A DNA stretch of 64,000 nucleotides from Oscillospiraceae bacterium (GTDB taxonomy: Bacteria; Bacillota; Clostridia; Oscillospirales; Acutalibacteraceae). This document shows, piece after piece, positions 40,265 through 49,633 of the stretch. The stretch spans positions 214,433-278,432 of the forward strand of contig SVOS01000001.1 of the NCBI GenBank assembly GCA_015066245.1, given 5' to 3'. Both the position numbers and the translations under genes were made by a program. Below the pieces are notes generated by a model that made no database searches, had not been told where the DNA came from, and saw only the letters and a list, made by a program, of their open reading frames with translations. Position 1 is the first letter of the stretch. Each line of letters begins with the position of its first letter.

Positions 40265-41698
40265 TCAGATAATTCGGATATTAAGCGTGTCGGTACCGGA
40301 TGTGGGGACAGTTTTGTTGGATGAAATAACAATAACTGTGTCGCCCTTTTTAACAATACCTGTCTCAATGGCTTTGTCCATAGCCTGACGGGTGATATCG
40401 TCACTTTCTGTAAGCTCTTCGCCTAAAACTGTGGTGATACCCCAGTTAAGGCTCAGTTTCTTGCAGACATCCATTGTGGTAACAACACCGATAATGTCGC
40501 AGTCAGGACGGCATCGAGCCATAGCTCTTGCAACCGAGCCTGTTTTACTCTCAACAATAATCGCTGCAGCTCCTAAGTTTTCAGCAATGTTTTTAGCGGC
40601 ATTACAGATATTCTCTCTGAAGGAGTTTTTCTTCTCGATATTGCCGTGAACATCCTTGAGGATATGATATTCTGTGTGTTTTTCTGCCTGATAGCAGATA
40701 TTCGCCAGAGTCTCAACGCTTTCTACGGGGAATTCGCCTGCTGCAGACTCACCTGAAAGCATAACTGCAGAGGTACCGTCATATACTGCATTTGCAACGT
40801 CGTTGATTTCTGCACGGGTAGGACGGGGAGAGTGTGTCATACTTTCAAGCATCTGGGTTGCGGTAATTACGTATTTGCCTGCGTAAACAACCTTGCGGAT
40901 GATGGTTTTCTGAAGTTCGGGGATTTTGATGAAGGGAATCTCAACGCCCATATCACCGCGGGCTACCATGATACCGTCGCTGACTTTGATAATGTTGTCA
41001 ATATCGTCAACACCGCTCTGATTTTCAATTTTTGAGATAATCTCAACGCCTTCATAGCCTAAACTGTCGATAAAATCACGCATTGTCATAACATCGTCTG
41101 CACTTCTTACGAAAGAGGCAGCAACATAGGTAACACCTAAGGAAAGACCAAACTCAAGGTCTTTTCTGTCCTGAGCGCTGACAAAAGGCATATTGATGTG
41201 ATAGTCGGGGATATTGATGCTCTTGCGATTAGAGAGTGTACCGCCCTGAATAACAATACAGGTGATTTTCTCCTTTGTAACACTTTGTACGCTCATTACG
41301 ATTTTGCCGTCATCAAAGAGCAGCTGTCTGCCGATGGCAGTTTTGTCGGCATAAAGAAGGTCAACAAGTCTGGGGTAGCTGATGCTGATGCCTTTTTCGG
41401 TGCCTTCGGTGGGTTCTTTGTAAAGCTCAAAGGTCTGTCCTGCAACAAGGTCCACAGATTTATTCTCAAAAGTGCCGATTCTTACCTCGGGGCCTTTTGT
41501 ATCAAGAAGAATGGCAACATTTTTGTCGCACTCTTTTGCGGCTTCGTTAAGGGTGTTTACAAGGTTTCTGACAACATCGTAAACGCCGTGTGACATATTG
41601 ATTCTGGCAACATTCATACCTGCCATAATCATCTTTTTAAGTGTTTCTTTGTCGCTGCAAGCGGGACCCAGAGTGCAAACAATTTTGGTTTTTCTCAT
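40265..41698 (-). CDS. pyk: Pyruvate kinase
   Basis: A 477-residue pyruvate kinase making pyruvate and ATP from PEP. Features: MRKTKIVCTLGPAC, ARINMSHG, DTKGPEVRIG, the B domain, and MVARGDMGVEIPF with ITATQMLESM. The C-domain ends in VISSNKTVPTSGTDTLNIRII; no extra C-terminal PEP-utilising domain. The track start at 41755 is early; the ATG at 41698 has AGGTGAT upstream. Confidence 0.96.
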   Translation of the reverse strand: MRKTKIVCTLGPACSDKETLKKMIMAGMNVARINMSHGVYDVVRNLVNTLNEAAKECDKNVAILLDTKGPEVRIGTFENKSVDLVAGQTFELYKEPTEGTEKGISISYPRLVDLLYADKTAIGRQLLFDDGKIVMSVQSVTKEKITCIVIQGGTLSNRKSINIPDYHINMPFVSAQDRKDLEFGLSLGVTYVAASFVRSADDVMTMRDFIDSLGYEGVEIISKIENQSGVDDIDNIIKVSDGIMVARGDMGVEIPFIKIPELQKTIIRKVVYAGKYVITATQMLESMTHSPRPTRAEINDVANAVYDGTSAVMLSGESAAGEFPVESVETLANICYQAEKHTEYHILKDVHGNIEKKNSFRENICNAAKNIAENLGAAAIIVESKTGSVARAMARCRPDCDIIGVVTTMDVCKKLSLNWGITTVLGEELTESDDITRQAMDKAIETGIVKKGDTVIVISSNKTVPTSGTDTLNIRII

Positions 41699-41743
41699 AT
41701 ATATCACCTGTAAAATAGAGTTTGGATAAAGTCTTACATATAT

Positions 41744-41772
41744 ATGATACCACAATGAGCAACTTAATACAA
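41744..41772 (-). promoter_or_regulatory. pyk promoter
   Basis: On the minus strand TTGTAT, 17 bases, TATCAT, about 46 bases before the pyk start. Confidence 0.65.
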
Positions 41773-41914
41773 ACTAAATTTCGTCTATTTATGAAATAAT
41801 TCACTTTTGCAATTTTTGGACTAAAACGCGTCTGTTTTATTCGTTTTGACGGAAAATAGGGCAAAAAACCGCTAAAATTTGCAGGAATTAAAGGAAAAAT
41901 ATTCATATTTTGAC

Positions 41915-41943
41915 TTGAAATTATAATATTTATGATGTATAAT
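41915..41943 (+). promoter_or_regulatory. gdhA promoter
   Basis: TTGAAA, 17 bases, TATAAT in the 297-base pyk-gdhA gap, about 53 bases before the gdhA start. The rest of the gap is A/T-rich with nothing else recognised. Confidence 0.7.
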
Positions 41944-41995
41944 CTAACTATGCTACAATAGCGAAAAATTTTTATTTAAAGGAGCCGTGACAAAA

Positions 41996-43348
41996 ATGGC
42001 ACTTAAGAACGAGTATCTCCTTGATTTATTGGAGAGAGTAGAGAAAAGAAATCCTAATGAGCCCGAGTTCATTCAGACAGTAACAGAGGTTTTGACCTCT
42101 CTCGAGCCCGTTGTAGAAAAAAGACCTGACTTGGTTGAGGCAGGCGTTTTAGAGAGAATCGTAGAGCCCGAGAGACAGATTTTCTTCCGTGTTCCCTGGG
42201 TTGACGATAACGGCAAGGTTCAGGTTAACCGTGGTTTCAGAGTTCAGTTTAACTCTGCTATCGGTCCTTATAAGGGTGGTATCAGACTTCATCCTTCTGT
42301 TAATGCATCTATCATCAAGTTCCTTGGTTTTGAGCAGACATTCAAGAACTCCCTCACAACACTTCCCATGGGCGGTGGCAAGGGCGGTTCTGACTTTGAT
42401 CCCAGAGGCAAGTCTGACGGCGAAGTTATGCGTTTCTGCCAGAGCTTTATGACAGAGCTTCAGAGACACATCGGTCCCGACCTGGACGTTCCCGCTGGTG
42501 ACATCGGCACAGGTGCTCGTGAAATCGGCTACATGTTCGGTCAGTACAAGAGACTCAGAAACGAGTTCACAGGCGTTCTTACAGGTAAGGGCTTACAGTA
42601 CGGCGGTTCTCTTATCCGTCCTGAGGCTACAGGCTTCGGTGCAGTTTACTATACAGTAGAAATGCTCAAGACTCTCGGCGAGTCTATCGAGGGCAAGACT
42701 GTTGCAGTTTCCGGCTTCGGTAATGTTGCTTGGGGTGTTGTTCAGAAGGTAACAGAGCTCGGCGGTAAGGTTGTAACACTTTCCGGTCCCGACGGTTACA
42801 TCTATGACGAGGACGGTATCAACACAGAGGAGAAGATCAACTTCATGCTTGAGATGCGTGACTCCCGTCGTGATAAGGTTCAGGATTATGCTGACAAGTT
42901 CGGCGTTCCCTTCTTCGCAGGCGAGAAGCCCTGGGGCGTTAAGGCTGACATCATCATGCCTTGTGCAACTCAGAACGAGGTAGGCATGGCTGAGGCTGAG
43001 AAGATCGTTGCTAACGGCGTTAAGTATTATGTTGAGGTTTCCAACATGCCCACAACAAACGAGGCTGTTGAGTACCTTAAGGAGAACAAAGTTGTTGTTG
43101 CTCCTTCTAAGGCAGTTAACGCAGGCGGCGTTGCAGTTTCAGGTCTTGAGATGAGCCAGAACTCCATGCGTTACAGCTGGTCTGCTGAGGAAGTTGACGA
43201 GAAGCTCAAGACTATCATGAAGGCTATCTACAAGAACTCCTACGATGCAGCTAAAGAGTACGGCATGGAAGGCGACCTGGTTGCAGGTGCTAACATTGCA
43301 GGCTTCCTTAAGGTAGCTGAGGCTATGAAGGCTCAGGGTTGCGTTTAA
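41996..43348 (+). CDS. gdhA: Glutamate dehydrogenase (NADP-type, hexameric)
   Basis: A 450-residue dehydrogenase assimilating ammonia into 2-oxoglutarate. The substrate domain has KGGIRLHPSVN, MGGGKGGSDFDPRGKSD with catalytic Lys-129 and PAGDIGTGAREIGYMFG; the nucleotide domain has VAVSGFGNVAWG and a C-terminal GVAVSGLEMSQNS. This matches the small hexameric NADP class. The track start is a GTG at 41987 too close to AAAGGAG; ATG 41996 is preferred. Codon bias is strong, as in PFOR. Confidence 0.96.
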   Translation: MALKNEYLLDLLERVEKRNPNEPEFIQTVTEVLTSLEPVVEKRPDLVEAGVLERIVEPERQIFFRVPWVDDNGKVQVNRGFRVQFNSAIGPYKGGIRLHPSVNASIIKFLGFEQTFKNSLTTLPMGGGKGGSDFDPRGKSDGEVMRFCQSFMTELQRHIGPDLDVPAGDIGTGAREIGYMFGQYKRLRNEFTGVLTGKGLQYGGSLIRPEATGFGAVYYTVEMLKTLGESIEGKTVAVSGFGNVAWGVVQKVTELGGKVVTLSGPDGYIYDEDGINTEEKINFMLEMRDSRRDKVQDYADKFGVPFFAGEKPWGVKADIIMPCATQNEVGMAEAEKIVANGVKYYVEVSNMPTTNEAVEYLKENKVVVAPSKAVNAGGVAVSGLEMSQNSMRYSWSAEEVDEKLKTIMKAIYKNSYDAAKEYGMEGDLVAGANIAGFLKVAEAMKAQGCV

Positions 43349-43388
43349 TCCATAAGTTTTCACAGCATAAATATATATTGCTTTCAGG

Positions 43389-43424
43389 ACAGGCACTTTT
43401 TTATGAAGTGCCTGTTTTCTTTTT
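43389..43424 (+). terminator. Terminator after gdhA
   Basis: ACAGGCACTT and AAGTGCCTGT form a ten-base-pair stem, followed by TTTCTTTTT. Confidence 0.9.
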
Positions 43425-43510
43425 GTCTTTTAGCTTTGAATTTGTTGCACAATAGTTTGCGATAGTTTACAATTGATGTAAAGGATTACTGTTATAAACG
43501 GAGGAAAAAC

Positions 43511-46462
43511 ATGAAAAAGTCTGCGCTTACTTTTGTATCTTTACTTTTAATATTGACAGTTGTGTTGTCATCCTTGGCAATGGTTTCTTTTGTCGCCGAG
43601 GAAACAATAGATGAGTTTGTATGGAGTGAAGAAACTCCTTTTATAATGTATGAAGATGAGGAAGGTATCCGATACATCGGACCCACAGGCAATAAGACAG
43701 TTGAAGAAAACTCTGACGCTTCAGCAGCGGATAAATCTGAAAATGTGCGTGGTGACAAAGAGCTTGTGGCGGTAGGCAACAGTTCACTTCCTTCATCTGT
43801 AGACTTGAGCACCACAAAATTCTTTCCTGCTATCGGCAACCAGGGCTCTTTAGGCTCTTGTGCTACATGGGCAACTGTTTACTATCAGTTTACTTACGAG
43901 ATGAACCGTGCGAGAGGTACAACTGCTACGGCTGAAAACACAGCTTCTCCTAAGTTTGTTTACAACCTGCTTTCTCAGAAGGATGCCTCAGGTACCTCTG
44001 CCGAGGAAAACTATGCCGTTCTTAAGACACAGGGTGCTCCTCCCATAACTATGCTGCCTTATGACGAAGAACACATGAGTTGGAACGCAGACGCAAAAGT
44101 CTGGAGAGAAGCCCTTAACTGGCGACTTGATGAATATAAAAATCTTGAATTTATAGGCAGAGACGGCAGAGAAATTACTTCTCCTACCGACCCTGACCTT
44201 AACGAGATTAAAACTGCCCTCAGCAACGGTCAAATGATAACCTTCAGTTCTTTTATGAATTCCTGGGTTTACGATACTATAAAAGTCCACTCCGATGCTC
44301 CCGAAAACTCCAAATATGCAGGAGAAAAAATTGTAAAGTATCTTAACGGTACCAAGGGTAGTCACAGAATGGTTATCGTAGGATATAACGATGGAATTTG
44401 GTTTGACCACAATTCAAACAGCAAGGTAGATGCAGGGGAGAAGGGTGCTTTTAAAATCGCCAATTCCTGGGGTGCAAGCTATGGAAACAAAGGCTTTTGC
44501 TGGGTTTCTTACGATGCCCTTAATTATGAAACTTCCGTTGATGGGGGCTATTCCCAAAGCAACAGAGTCGGCGGTATGAGTGACTTCACAACCATTACAG
44601 TCAGACCTTATAAAGAGGGTGCGGGAATTTATCTTAAGTTTACTCTCAACACCGTTGACAGAACACAGTTTTTTGTAAATGTTACCACAGAGCATAACGG
44701 AACAAGCGAGAAATCCTCATTTTTACGCGGTATCAATTACTCATTAAAGACAGATAACAAATTTTCCTTCGGGGGCAAAACCGTAGCTGAGGATGGAAGC
44801 TTTTGTTTCCCGTTAGATAACATTTCACCTGAGCTTAACGCTGATAATTTCAATGAGTATGCGTTTTCTGTTACAATAAAAGACAGTAAAGCCGATTCAA
44901 AGCCCCTTAAGATAAAAAGTCTTGAGCTTGTAAATGAGTATACGGGCAAATCCTACAAACCCTCTGTAAGCTATAAAACTCTTGACGGCAGTGAGCAGAC
45001 TTTTGATATGAAATTTCCTGAAACCGACAACAAGGTTATTTATTACATAGGTTATGACGAGCCTGTGTTACATTATCTTGATAACGGCACATGGAAAGAA
45101 GCCCAAATGGAGAAAAACGAGGAGCATATAGGTCATAACTATAAGTATGTAATAAGGGGAATTTCTACAGAGACTCATATCTACTTTACCGATAAGAATG
45201 GAAACAAAGATGATAATTCGGGCAACTTCTATGTTGCAAAAGACCGCCTCAACTACTACCGCACAAAGGGAGTAAGGGACGCTCTCGTGCTTAAAGATTT
45301 TAAGGTTGACCCCGAAGTTATTGATATTGGTATAAACAGATATCTGATTTCTGATGCTGTAGGCGGATACGAGCCCTATAACTATCAATATACCATCGAG
45401 CACTTGCCAACAGGTAAGGTAGAGGTTGAGAAATTCAAGGCAATGACTGAAGTTTTGTATTACTTTAAAAATGGAGGTCAGTACAAAATCACCGCAGAGG
45501 TAAGAGACCAGGCGGGTGATATTGTAAGCTTAAGCAAAGTGGTTAATGTTGAAGATATACCCTTTGGTTTTTCTGAGCTTACTGCCACAGGCGAAAACGG
45601 AAATCTCTTTGTGGGTGATAACATCAGTTTCTATGCCCGCACAGAATATGAGAAAATCGCATATATGAAAACCTACTATGATGTTATAATCAAGGACTCA
45701 GCAGGCAAAGTCTGCCACGAAGCAAGCATAAAGCCAACAGATTGCAGCACAAACTTCGGCTACAGCAACATTTATCACGACTGGACCCCTGCGAAAAAAG
45801 GCGATTACACAATAACAATATCCGATACCGACAACAGCGGCGAATACGCCGAAAAATCCTTAAAATTTACTGTTCTTGATAAATTCTACGGCGATGCAGA
45901 TGCAGACGGCAAGGTTACCATAAAGGATGCCACTGCACTGCAGAAATATCTTGCAGGAATCAAGGGTGATTATTCCTTTGCAAAGGGCCTTGCGGATTGT
46001 GATGTCAATGACGTTATAAGCATCAAAGATGCTACCTGCATCCGCAAACTCCTTGCGAATATTCCAAACTCAGGCAAAGCCGGTCAGGGTATGACATATA
46101 CTCCTCCCGAGACCGAGCCCGAAACAAAACCCACCGAGCCTCCCACAGAGCCCAAGCACACCTACAAGAATGTTGTTACATTTACAAATTCTCACAACTG
46201 GAGCGGCACAATCTCATGCTATTACTGGAGCGACAGTAACACGAGCATGACTACCTGGCCGGGCAAGGCAATGACCGCTGCAGGCAAAAACGATTATGGT
46301 CAGACACTTTATACCTTTAATGTGCCTGATGGTGTTACATATATAATCTTTACCAACGGCTCAAGCCAGACCGTAGATATTTCTTATAGCGGCGGTGAGG
46401 TTAAGTATTATCCCACTAACGAGACAAACTCCAGCGGACATTACAACGTTGCAAACTGGTAA
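43511..46462 (+). CDS. Secreted papain-family (C1A) cysteine protease with dockerin and starch-binding-like module
   Basis: A 983-residue secreted protein. Signal peptide at residues 1-28. A C1A peptidase domain carries the oxyanion Gln-111 and catalytic Cys-117 (GNQGSLGSCATWA), His-285 (GSHRMVIVGYND) and Asn-318 (FKIANSWG). An Asp/Asn loop DHNSNSKVDAGEKG between His and Asn looks like a calcium site. About 450 residues of beta-rich, probably Ig-like repeats follow, then a type I dockerin (DADADGKVTIKDATALQKYL; DVNDVISIKDATCIRKLL), a Pro/Thr/Glu linker and a C-terminal CBM26-like module (NWSGTISCYYWSD; TTWPGKAMTA). Active site looks complete. Next gene is a paralog 55 bases downstream. Confidence 0.88.
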   Translation: MKKSALTFVSLLLILTVVLSSLAMVSFVAEETIDEFVWSEETPFIMYEDEEGIRYIGPTGNKTVEENSDASAADKSENVRGDKELVAVGNSSLPSSVDLSTTKFFPAIGNQGSLGSCATWATVYYQFTYEMNRARGTTATAENTASPKFVYNLLSQKDASGTSAEENYAVLKTQGAPPITMLPYDEEHMSWNADAKVWREALNWRLDEYKNLEFIGRDGREITSPTDPDLNEIKTALSNGQMITFSSFMNSWVYDTIKVHSDAPENSKYAGEKIVKYLNGTKGSHRMVIVGYNDGIWFDHNSNSKVDAGEKGAFKIANSWGASYGNKGFCWVSYDALNYETSVDGGYSQSNRVGGMSDFTTITVRPYKEGAGIYLKFTLNTVDRTQFFVNVTTEHNGTSEKSSFLRGINYSLKTDNKFSFGGKTVAEDGSFCFPLDNISPELNADNFNEYAFSVTIKDSKADSKPLKIKSLELVNEYTGKSYKPSVSYKTLDGSEQTFDMKFPETDNKVIYYIGYDEPVLHYLDNGTWKEAQMEKNEEHIGHNYKYVIRGISTETHIYFTDKNGNKDDNSGNFYVAKDRLNYYRTKGVRDALVLKDFKVDPEVIDIGINRYLISDAVGGYEPYNYQYTIEHLPTGKVEVEKFKAMTEVLYYFKNGGQYKITAEVRDQAGDIVSLSKVVNVEDIPFGFSELTATGENGNLFVGDNISFYARTEYEKIAYMKTYYDVIIKDSAGKVCHEASIKPTDCSTNFGYSNIYHDWTPAKKGDYTITISDTDNSGEYAEKSLKFTVLDKFYGDADADGKVTIKDATALQKYLAGIKGDYSFAKGLADCDVNDVISIKDATCIRKLLANIPNSGKAGQGMTYTPPETEPETKPTEPPTEPKHTYKNVVTFTNSHNWSGTISCYYWSDSNTSMTTWPGKAMTAAGKNDYGQTLYTFNVPDGVTYIIFTNGSSQTVDISYSGGEVKYYPTNETNSSGHYNVANW

Positions 46463-46517
46463 GCAAAGCACTTTGTTTGCGGATGTAAATGTATAAAGCG
46501 GAGAAAGGAGCATTAGT

Positions 46518-49484
46518 ATGAAAAAATCTGTATTTGCATTTGTGTCAATATTTCTTATATTGACGATTGTGATGACATCTTTTACATATTTTTCTATATC
46601 TGCATCTGACATATCGGCTGATATGGCCAACTCAGAGTGGAGCGAAGAAACTCCCTTTATCAGATACGAAGATGCTCAGGGTATCCGCTACATAGGTGCT
46701 GTCGGAAATATAACTGAGGAAAGAAGTTATGACGAAGATGCCGCAGTGGATATAGAACCTGTCGGCAACAACAAGTCTCAGCTTGCGGCTGTGGGCAAGG
46801 ATCTGACTTTGCCCGAGTCTGTGGACTTAAGCCAAAGCGAATACTTTCCGCCCATAGGCAATCAGGGCGGACTTGGCTCCTGCGCTACATTTTCCACCGC
46901 TTATTATCAGTTTTCCTATGAAATTAACAGAAGCCGCGATGTTGCGGCAACCTTTGAGAATACCCGCTCTCCTCAGATTGTTTATAATGTTATGAGCGAC
47001 CTGAACAACAGCGGTACATATTCTGAAAGCAACTATACATTTATGAAATACCACGGTGCACCGTCTATGGCGATGCTGCCGTATTCTGATGCTGATAATC
47101 TGTCATGGCACGCAAAAGAAGAAATCTGGAACGAAGCACTTGATTATCGAATTGACGAGTTTTTCTCCTTGGATAACATCGGAATTGACGAAACCCGGAT
47201 AACTTCTCCTGACGATGAGGATCTGGCAGAAATCAAATCAGCTCTTGCATCAGGCAGTGTGCTGATTTATTCCACCTGTATCTACAGTTGGGTAGCAGAC
47301 AAAATTGTGCACCACAAGGATGCCCCCGAAAACGACAAATTTTTAGGCCAGGAAATCGTCAAATATCAGGACGGTTTCAATGGTGCTCACTCTATGACGC
47401 TGGTGGGCTATAACGACAACATCTGGGTAGATCAGAACTCAAACGGCAAAGTTGAGACTGCGGAAATGGGCGCATTTAAAATCGCCAACTCCTGGGGCGA
47501 GGGTTATGCAAACGGCGGTTTTTGCTGGGTAGCTTATGATGCAGTCAATAAGGTTACTGCGGTTGAAGGCGGTTTTGCAGGCAACAGAGGTAGCGCCATT
47601 GAGGATGTCAAGAGAATAACTGTCAAGCCCTTTGGTCAGGGCTCAAAGATTTATGCAAGATTCACCCTAAACACCACCGACAGAGTGCAGATGAACGTTG
47701 ATTTTCACTCTGAGCGCAATGGTATTGAAGAAAACGGCAAGTTCCTTTTTGGTTCTTCTTATAGAAATGACAACAACCGCTTCGGCTTTGATGGTACCAA
47801 GAACGCTACCGATGGTCATTTCTGCTATGCGCTTGACAACGTTTCTCCTGAGCTTTGCCGCGACAACTTTGACGATTATGTGTTCTCGGCTACTTTTGAG
47901 GATACTGACAAAGACGGTCAGATGCTTCAGGTAAAAAAGGTTGAGATTGTAAACGAGTATACAGGCAAGGTTTATCCTATGGACTGTGCTCCCTTCAGCA
48001 TTGACGGCGAGAAAAAGACCGTAAATCTTAAGTCTGCCGAAACAACGGACAAGACAATTTATTACATAGGCTTTGACGAGCCTGTGCTTAACTATAAAAT
48101 AGGCAACGGCGAGTTTAAGTCTGTCAAAATGGAGTATTCCGAGGTAAGACACGGCTATAACTACCGATATGTAATCGAGGATGCTCCTGAGGACGTTACA
48201 CTTTACTTTACAGATGCCGATGGCAAAGCTGATGATAATGGTGGTGCCTTGCACAAAGCCACAGAAAGACTTAATTTTTATCGCACAAAGGGTGTACGCG
48301 AGCCACTTGAGGTTACGGGCTTTGAGTACGAAAACGGTTTGCCCGATATTAACAAGAGAAGTGTGTTTTTGCCTGAAATAAAAGGTGGTTATGAGCCGTA
48401 CAATATGCAGTACACCTTTGAAAATCTGGACACAGGGGACGTGAAACAGTACGCCTTTGATTATCGCTATGAAAAGAGCCATGCTTTTTATCAAGGCGGA
48501 AAAATCAGATTTACCATTGATGTTATGGACCAGACAGGCGACATTGCAACTTATGTTGAGATTCTCGATATTATCGACCGTCACTTTGAGTTTGCCGAGT
48601 TTACGGCAGCGTCTCAGTACGGTGACAGTATTTTTGTAGGCGAAAATGCTCATTTTAATGCCCGTACCGAGTTTGAGGATATTATTTCCCGAGGACCCTT
48701 CAAGAGTCTTTATGATTTTGTTATCAAAGACAGCGACGGTAACGTCTGCTACACAGAAACAAAGAAAAGCTACGCGTTTCACCTGACAAACTGTGTATCA
48801 AAGATTGCCCTTGACTGGGTACCTCAGAAAAAAGGCGACTATACTGTTACGATTTCGTCAACTGATGACAGCAAAGACTTTGCCGAAAGAACCCTCAGCT
48901 TTTCTGTAGTTGACAGAATCTACGGTGATGCCAACGGTGACGGCAAAGTAAGCATCAAAGACGCCACCGCCCTGCAGAAAAGCCTTGCAGGTTTTTCTCA
49001 GGATATACAACTGATAAAGTTTTTGTCGGACTGTGACAACAACAACGTACTAAGCATAAAGGACGCAACCTGCATCCGCAAATATCTGGCAGGTCTTGAT
49101 AACTCCTTTGATGCAGGCAAGATTATTGAATATATTCCCCCGGTGACCGAGCCCGAAACAAAACCCACAGAGCCCAAGCCTACCTACAAGAATGTTGTTA
49201 CATTTACAAATTCTCACAACTGGGGCGGCACAATTTCCTGCTATTACTGGAGCGACAGTAACACGAGCATGACTACCTGGCCGGGCAAGGCAATGACTGC
49301 CGCAGGCAAAAACGATTATGGTCAGACACTTTATACCTTTAATGTGCCTGATGGTGCTACATATATAATCTTTACCAACGGCTCAAGTCAGACCGAAGAT
49401 ATTGCATATTCGGGTGGAGAGATAAGGTATTATCCCTTGACAGAAACGGATTCAAAGGGACACTATAAAGTGAAAACCTGGTAA
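46518..49484 (+). CDS. Paralogous C1A protease with dockerin and starch-binding-like module
   Basis: A 988-residue tandem paralog of the preceding gene with the same order: signal peptide, C1A peptidase, beta-rich middle, dockerin, linker, CBM26-like end. Catalytic residues are kept: Gln-116 and Cys-122 in GNQGGLGSCATFS, His in GAHSMTLVGYND, Asn in FKIANSWGEGY. The middle differs widely from its neighbour while the C-terminal module is nearly identical in DNA. AAAGGAG before the ATG. Probably co-transcribed with its paralog; a terminator follows. Confidence 0.87.
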   Translation: MKKSVFAFVSIFLILTIVMTSFTYFSISASDISADMANSEWSEETPFIRYEDAQGIRYIGAVGNITEERSYDEDAAVDIEPVGNNKSQLAAVGKDLTLPESVDLSQSEYFPPIGNQGGLGSCATFSTAYYQFSYEINRSRDVAATFENTRSPQIVYNVMSDLNNSGTYSESNYTFMKYHGAPSMAMLPYSDADNLSWHAKEEIWNEALDYRIDEFFSLDNIGIDETRITSPDDEDLAEIKSALASGSVLIYSTCIYSWVADKIVHHKDAPENDKFLGQEIVKYQDGFNGAHSMTLVGYNDNIWVDQNSNGKVETAEMGAFKIANSWGEGYANGGFCWVAYDAVNKVTAVEGGFAGNRGSAIEDVKRITVKPFGQGSKIYARFTLNTTDRVQMNVDFHSERNGIEENGKFLFGSSYRNDNNRFGFDGTKNATDGHFCYALDNVSPELCRDNFDDYVFSATFEDTDKDGQMLQVKKVEIVNEYTGKVYPMDCAPFSIDGEKKTVNLKSAETTDKTIYYIGFDEPVLNYKIGNGEFKSVKMEYSEVRHGYNYRYVIEDAPEDVTLYFTDADGKADDNGGALHKATERLNFYRTKGVREPLEVTGFEYENGLPDINKRSVFLPEIKGGYEPYNMQYTFENLDTGDVKQYAFDYRYEKSHAFYQGGKIRFTIDVMDQTGDIATYVEILDIIDRHFEFAEFTAASQYGDSIFVGENAHFNARTEFEDIISRGPFKSLYDFVIKDSDGNVCYTETKKSYAFHLTNCVSKIALDWVPQKKGDYTVTISSTDDSKDFAERTLSFSVVDRIYGDANGDGKVSIKDATALQKSLAGFSQDIQLIKFLSDCDNNNVLSIKDATCIRKYLAGLDNSFDAGKIIEYIPPVTEPETKPTEPKPTYKNVVTFTNSHNWGGTISCYYWSDSNTSMTTWPGKAMTAAGKNDYGQTLYTFNVPDGATYIIFTNGSSQTEDIAYSGGEIRYYPLTETDSKGHYKVKTW

Positions 49485-49520
49485 TACTGAGCTGTGAAGG
49501 ACAAAATTTCAGAGTACAAG

Positions 49521-49552
49521 AAACCGCTTCGATTAATTCGAAGCGGTTTTTT
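49521..49552 (+). terminator. Terminator after the protease pair
   Basis: AAACCGCTTCGA and TCGAAGCGGTTT form a 12-base-pair stem followed by a T run. Confidence 0.9.
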
Positions 49553-49564
49553 ACTTAAACTGTA

Positions 49565-49593
49565 TTGTTAATTCAGAGAAATTATGATATAAT
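49565..49593 (+). promoter_or_regulatory. lepA promoter
   Basis: TTGTTA, 17 bases, TATAAT. Transcription would start near 49600, after the ATG at 49598, which supports the TTG start at 49634. Confidence 0.75.
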
Positions 49594-49633
49594 TTTGATG
49601 TATAAGCTTAATTTTCAGAAACAGGTGAGAAAT

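Noticed and set aside
47667-48782. Minus-strand 371-codon ORF across the second protease gene
   Set aside because: Shadow of a well-supported protein in the other strand; no start site or recognisable motif.
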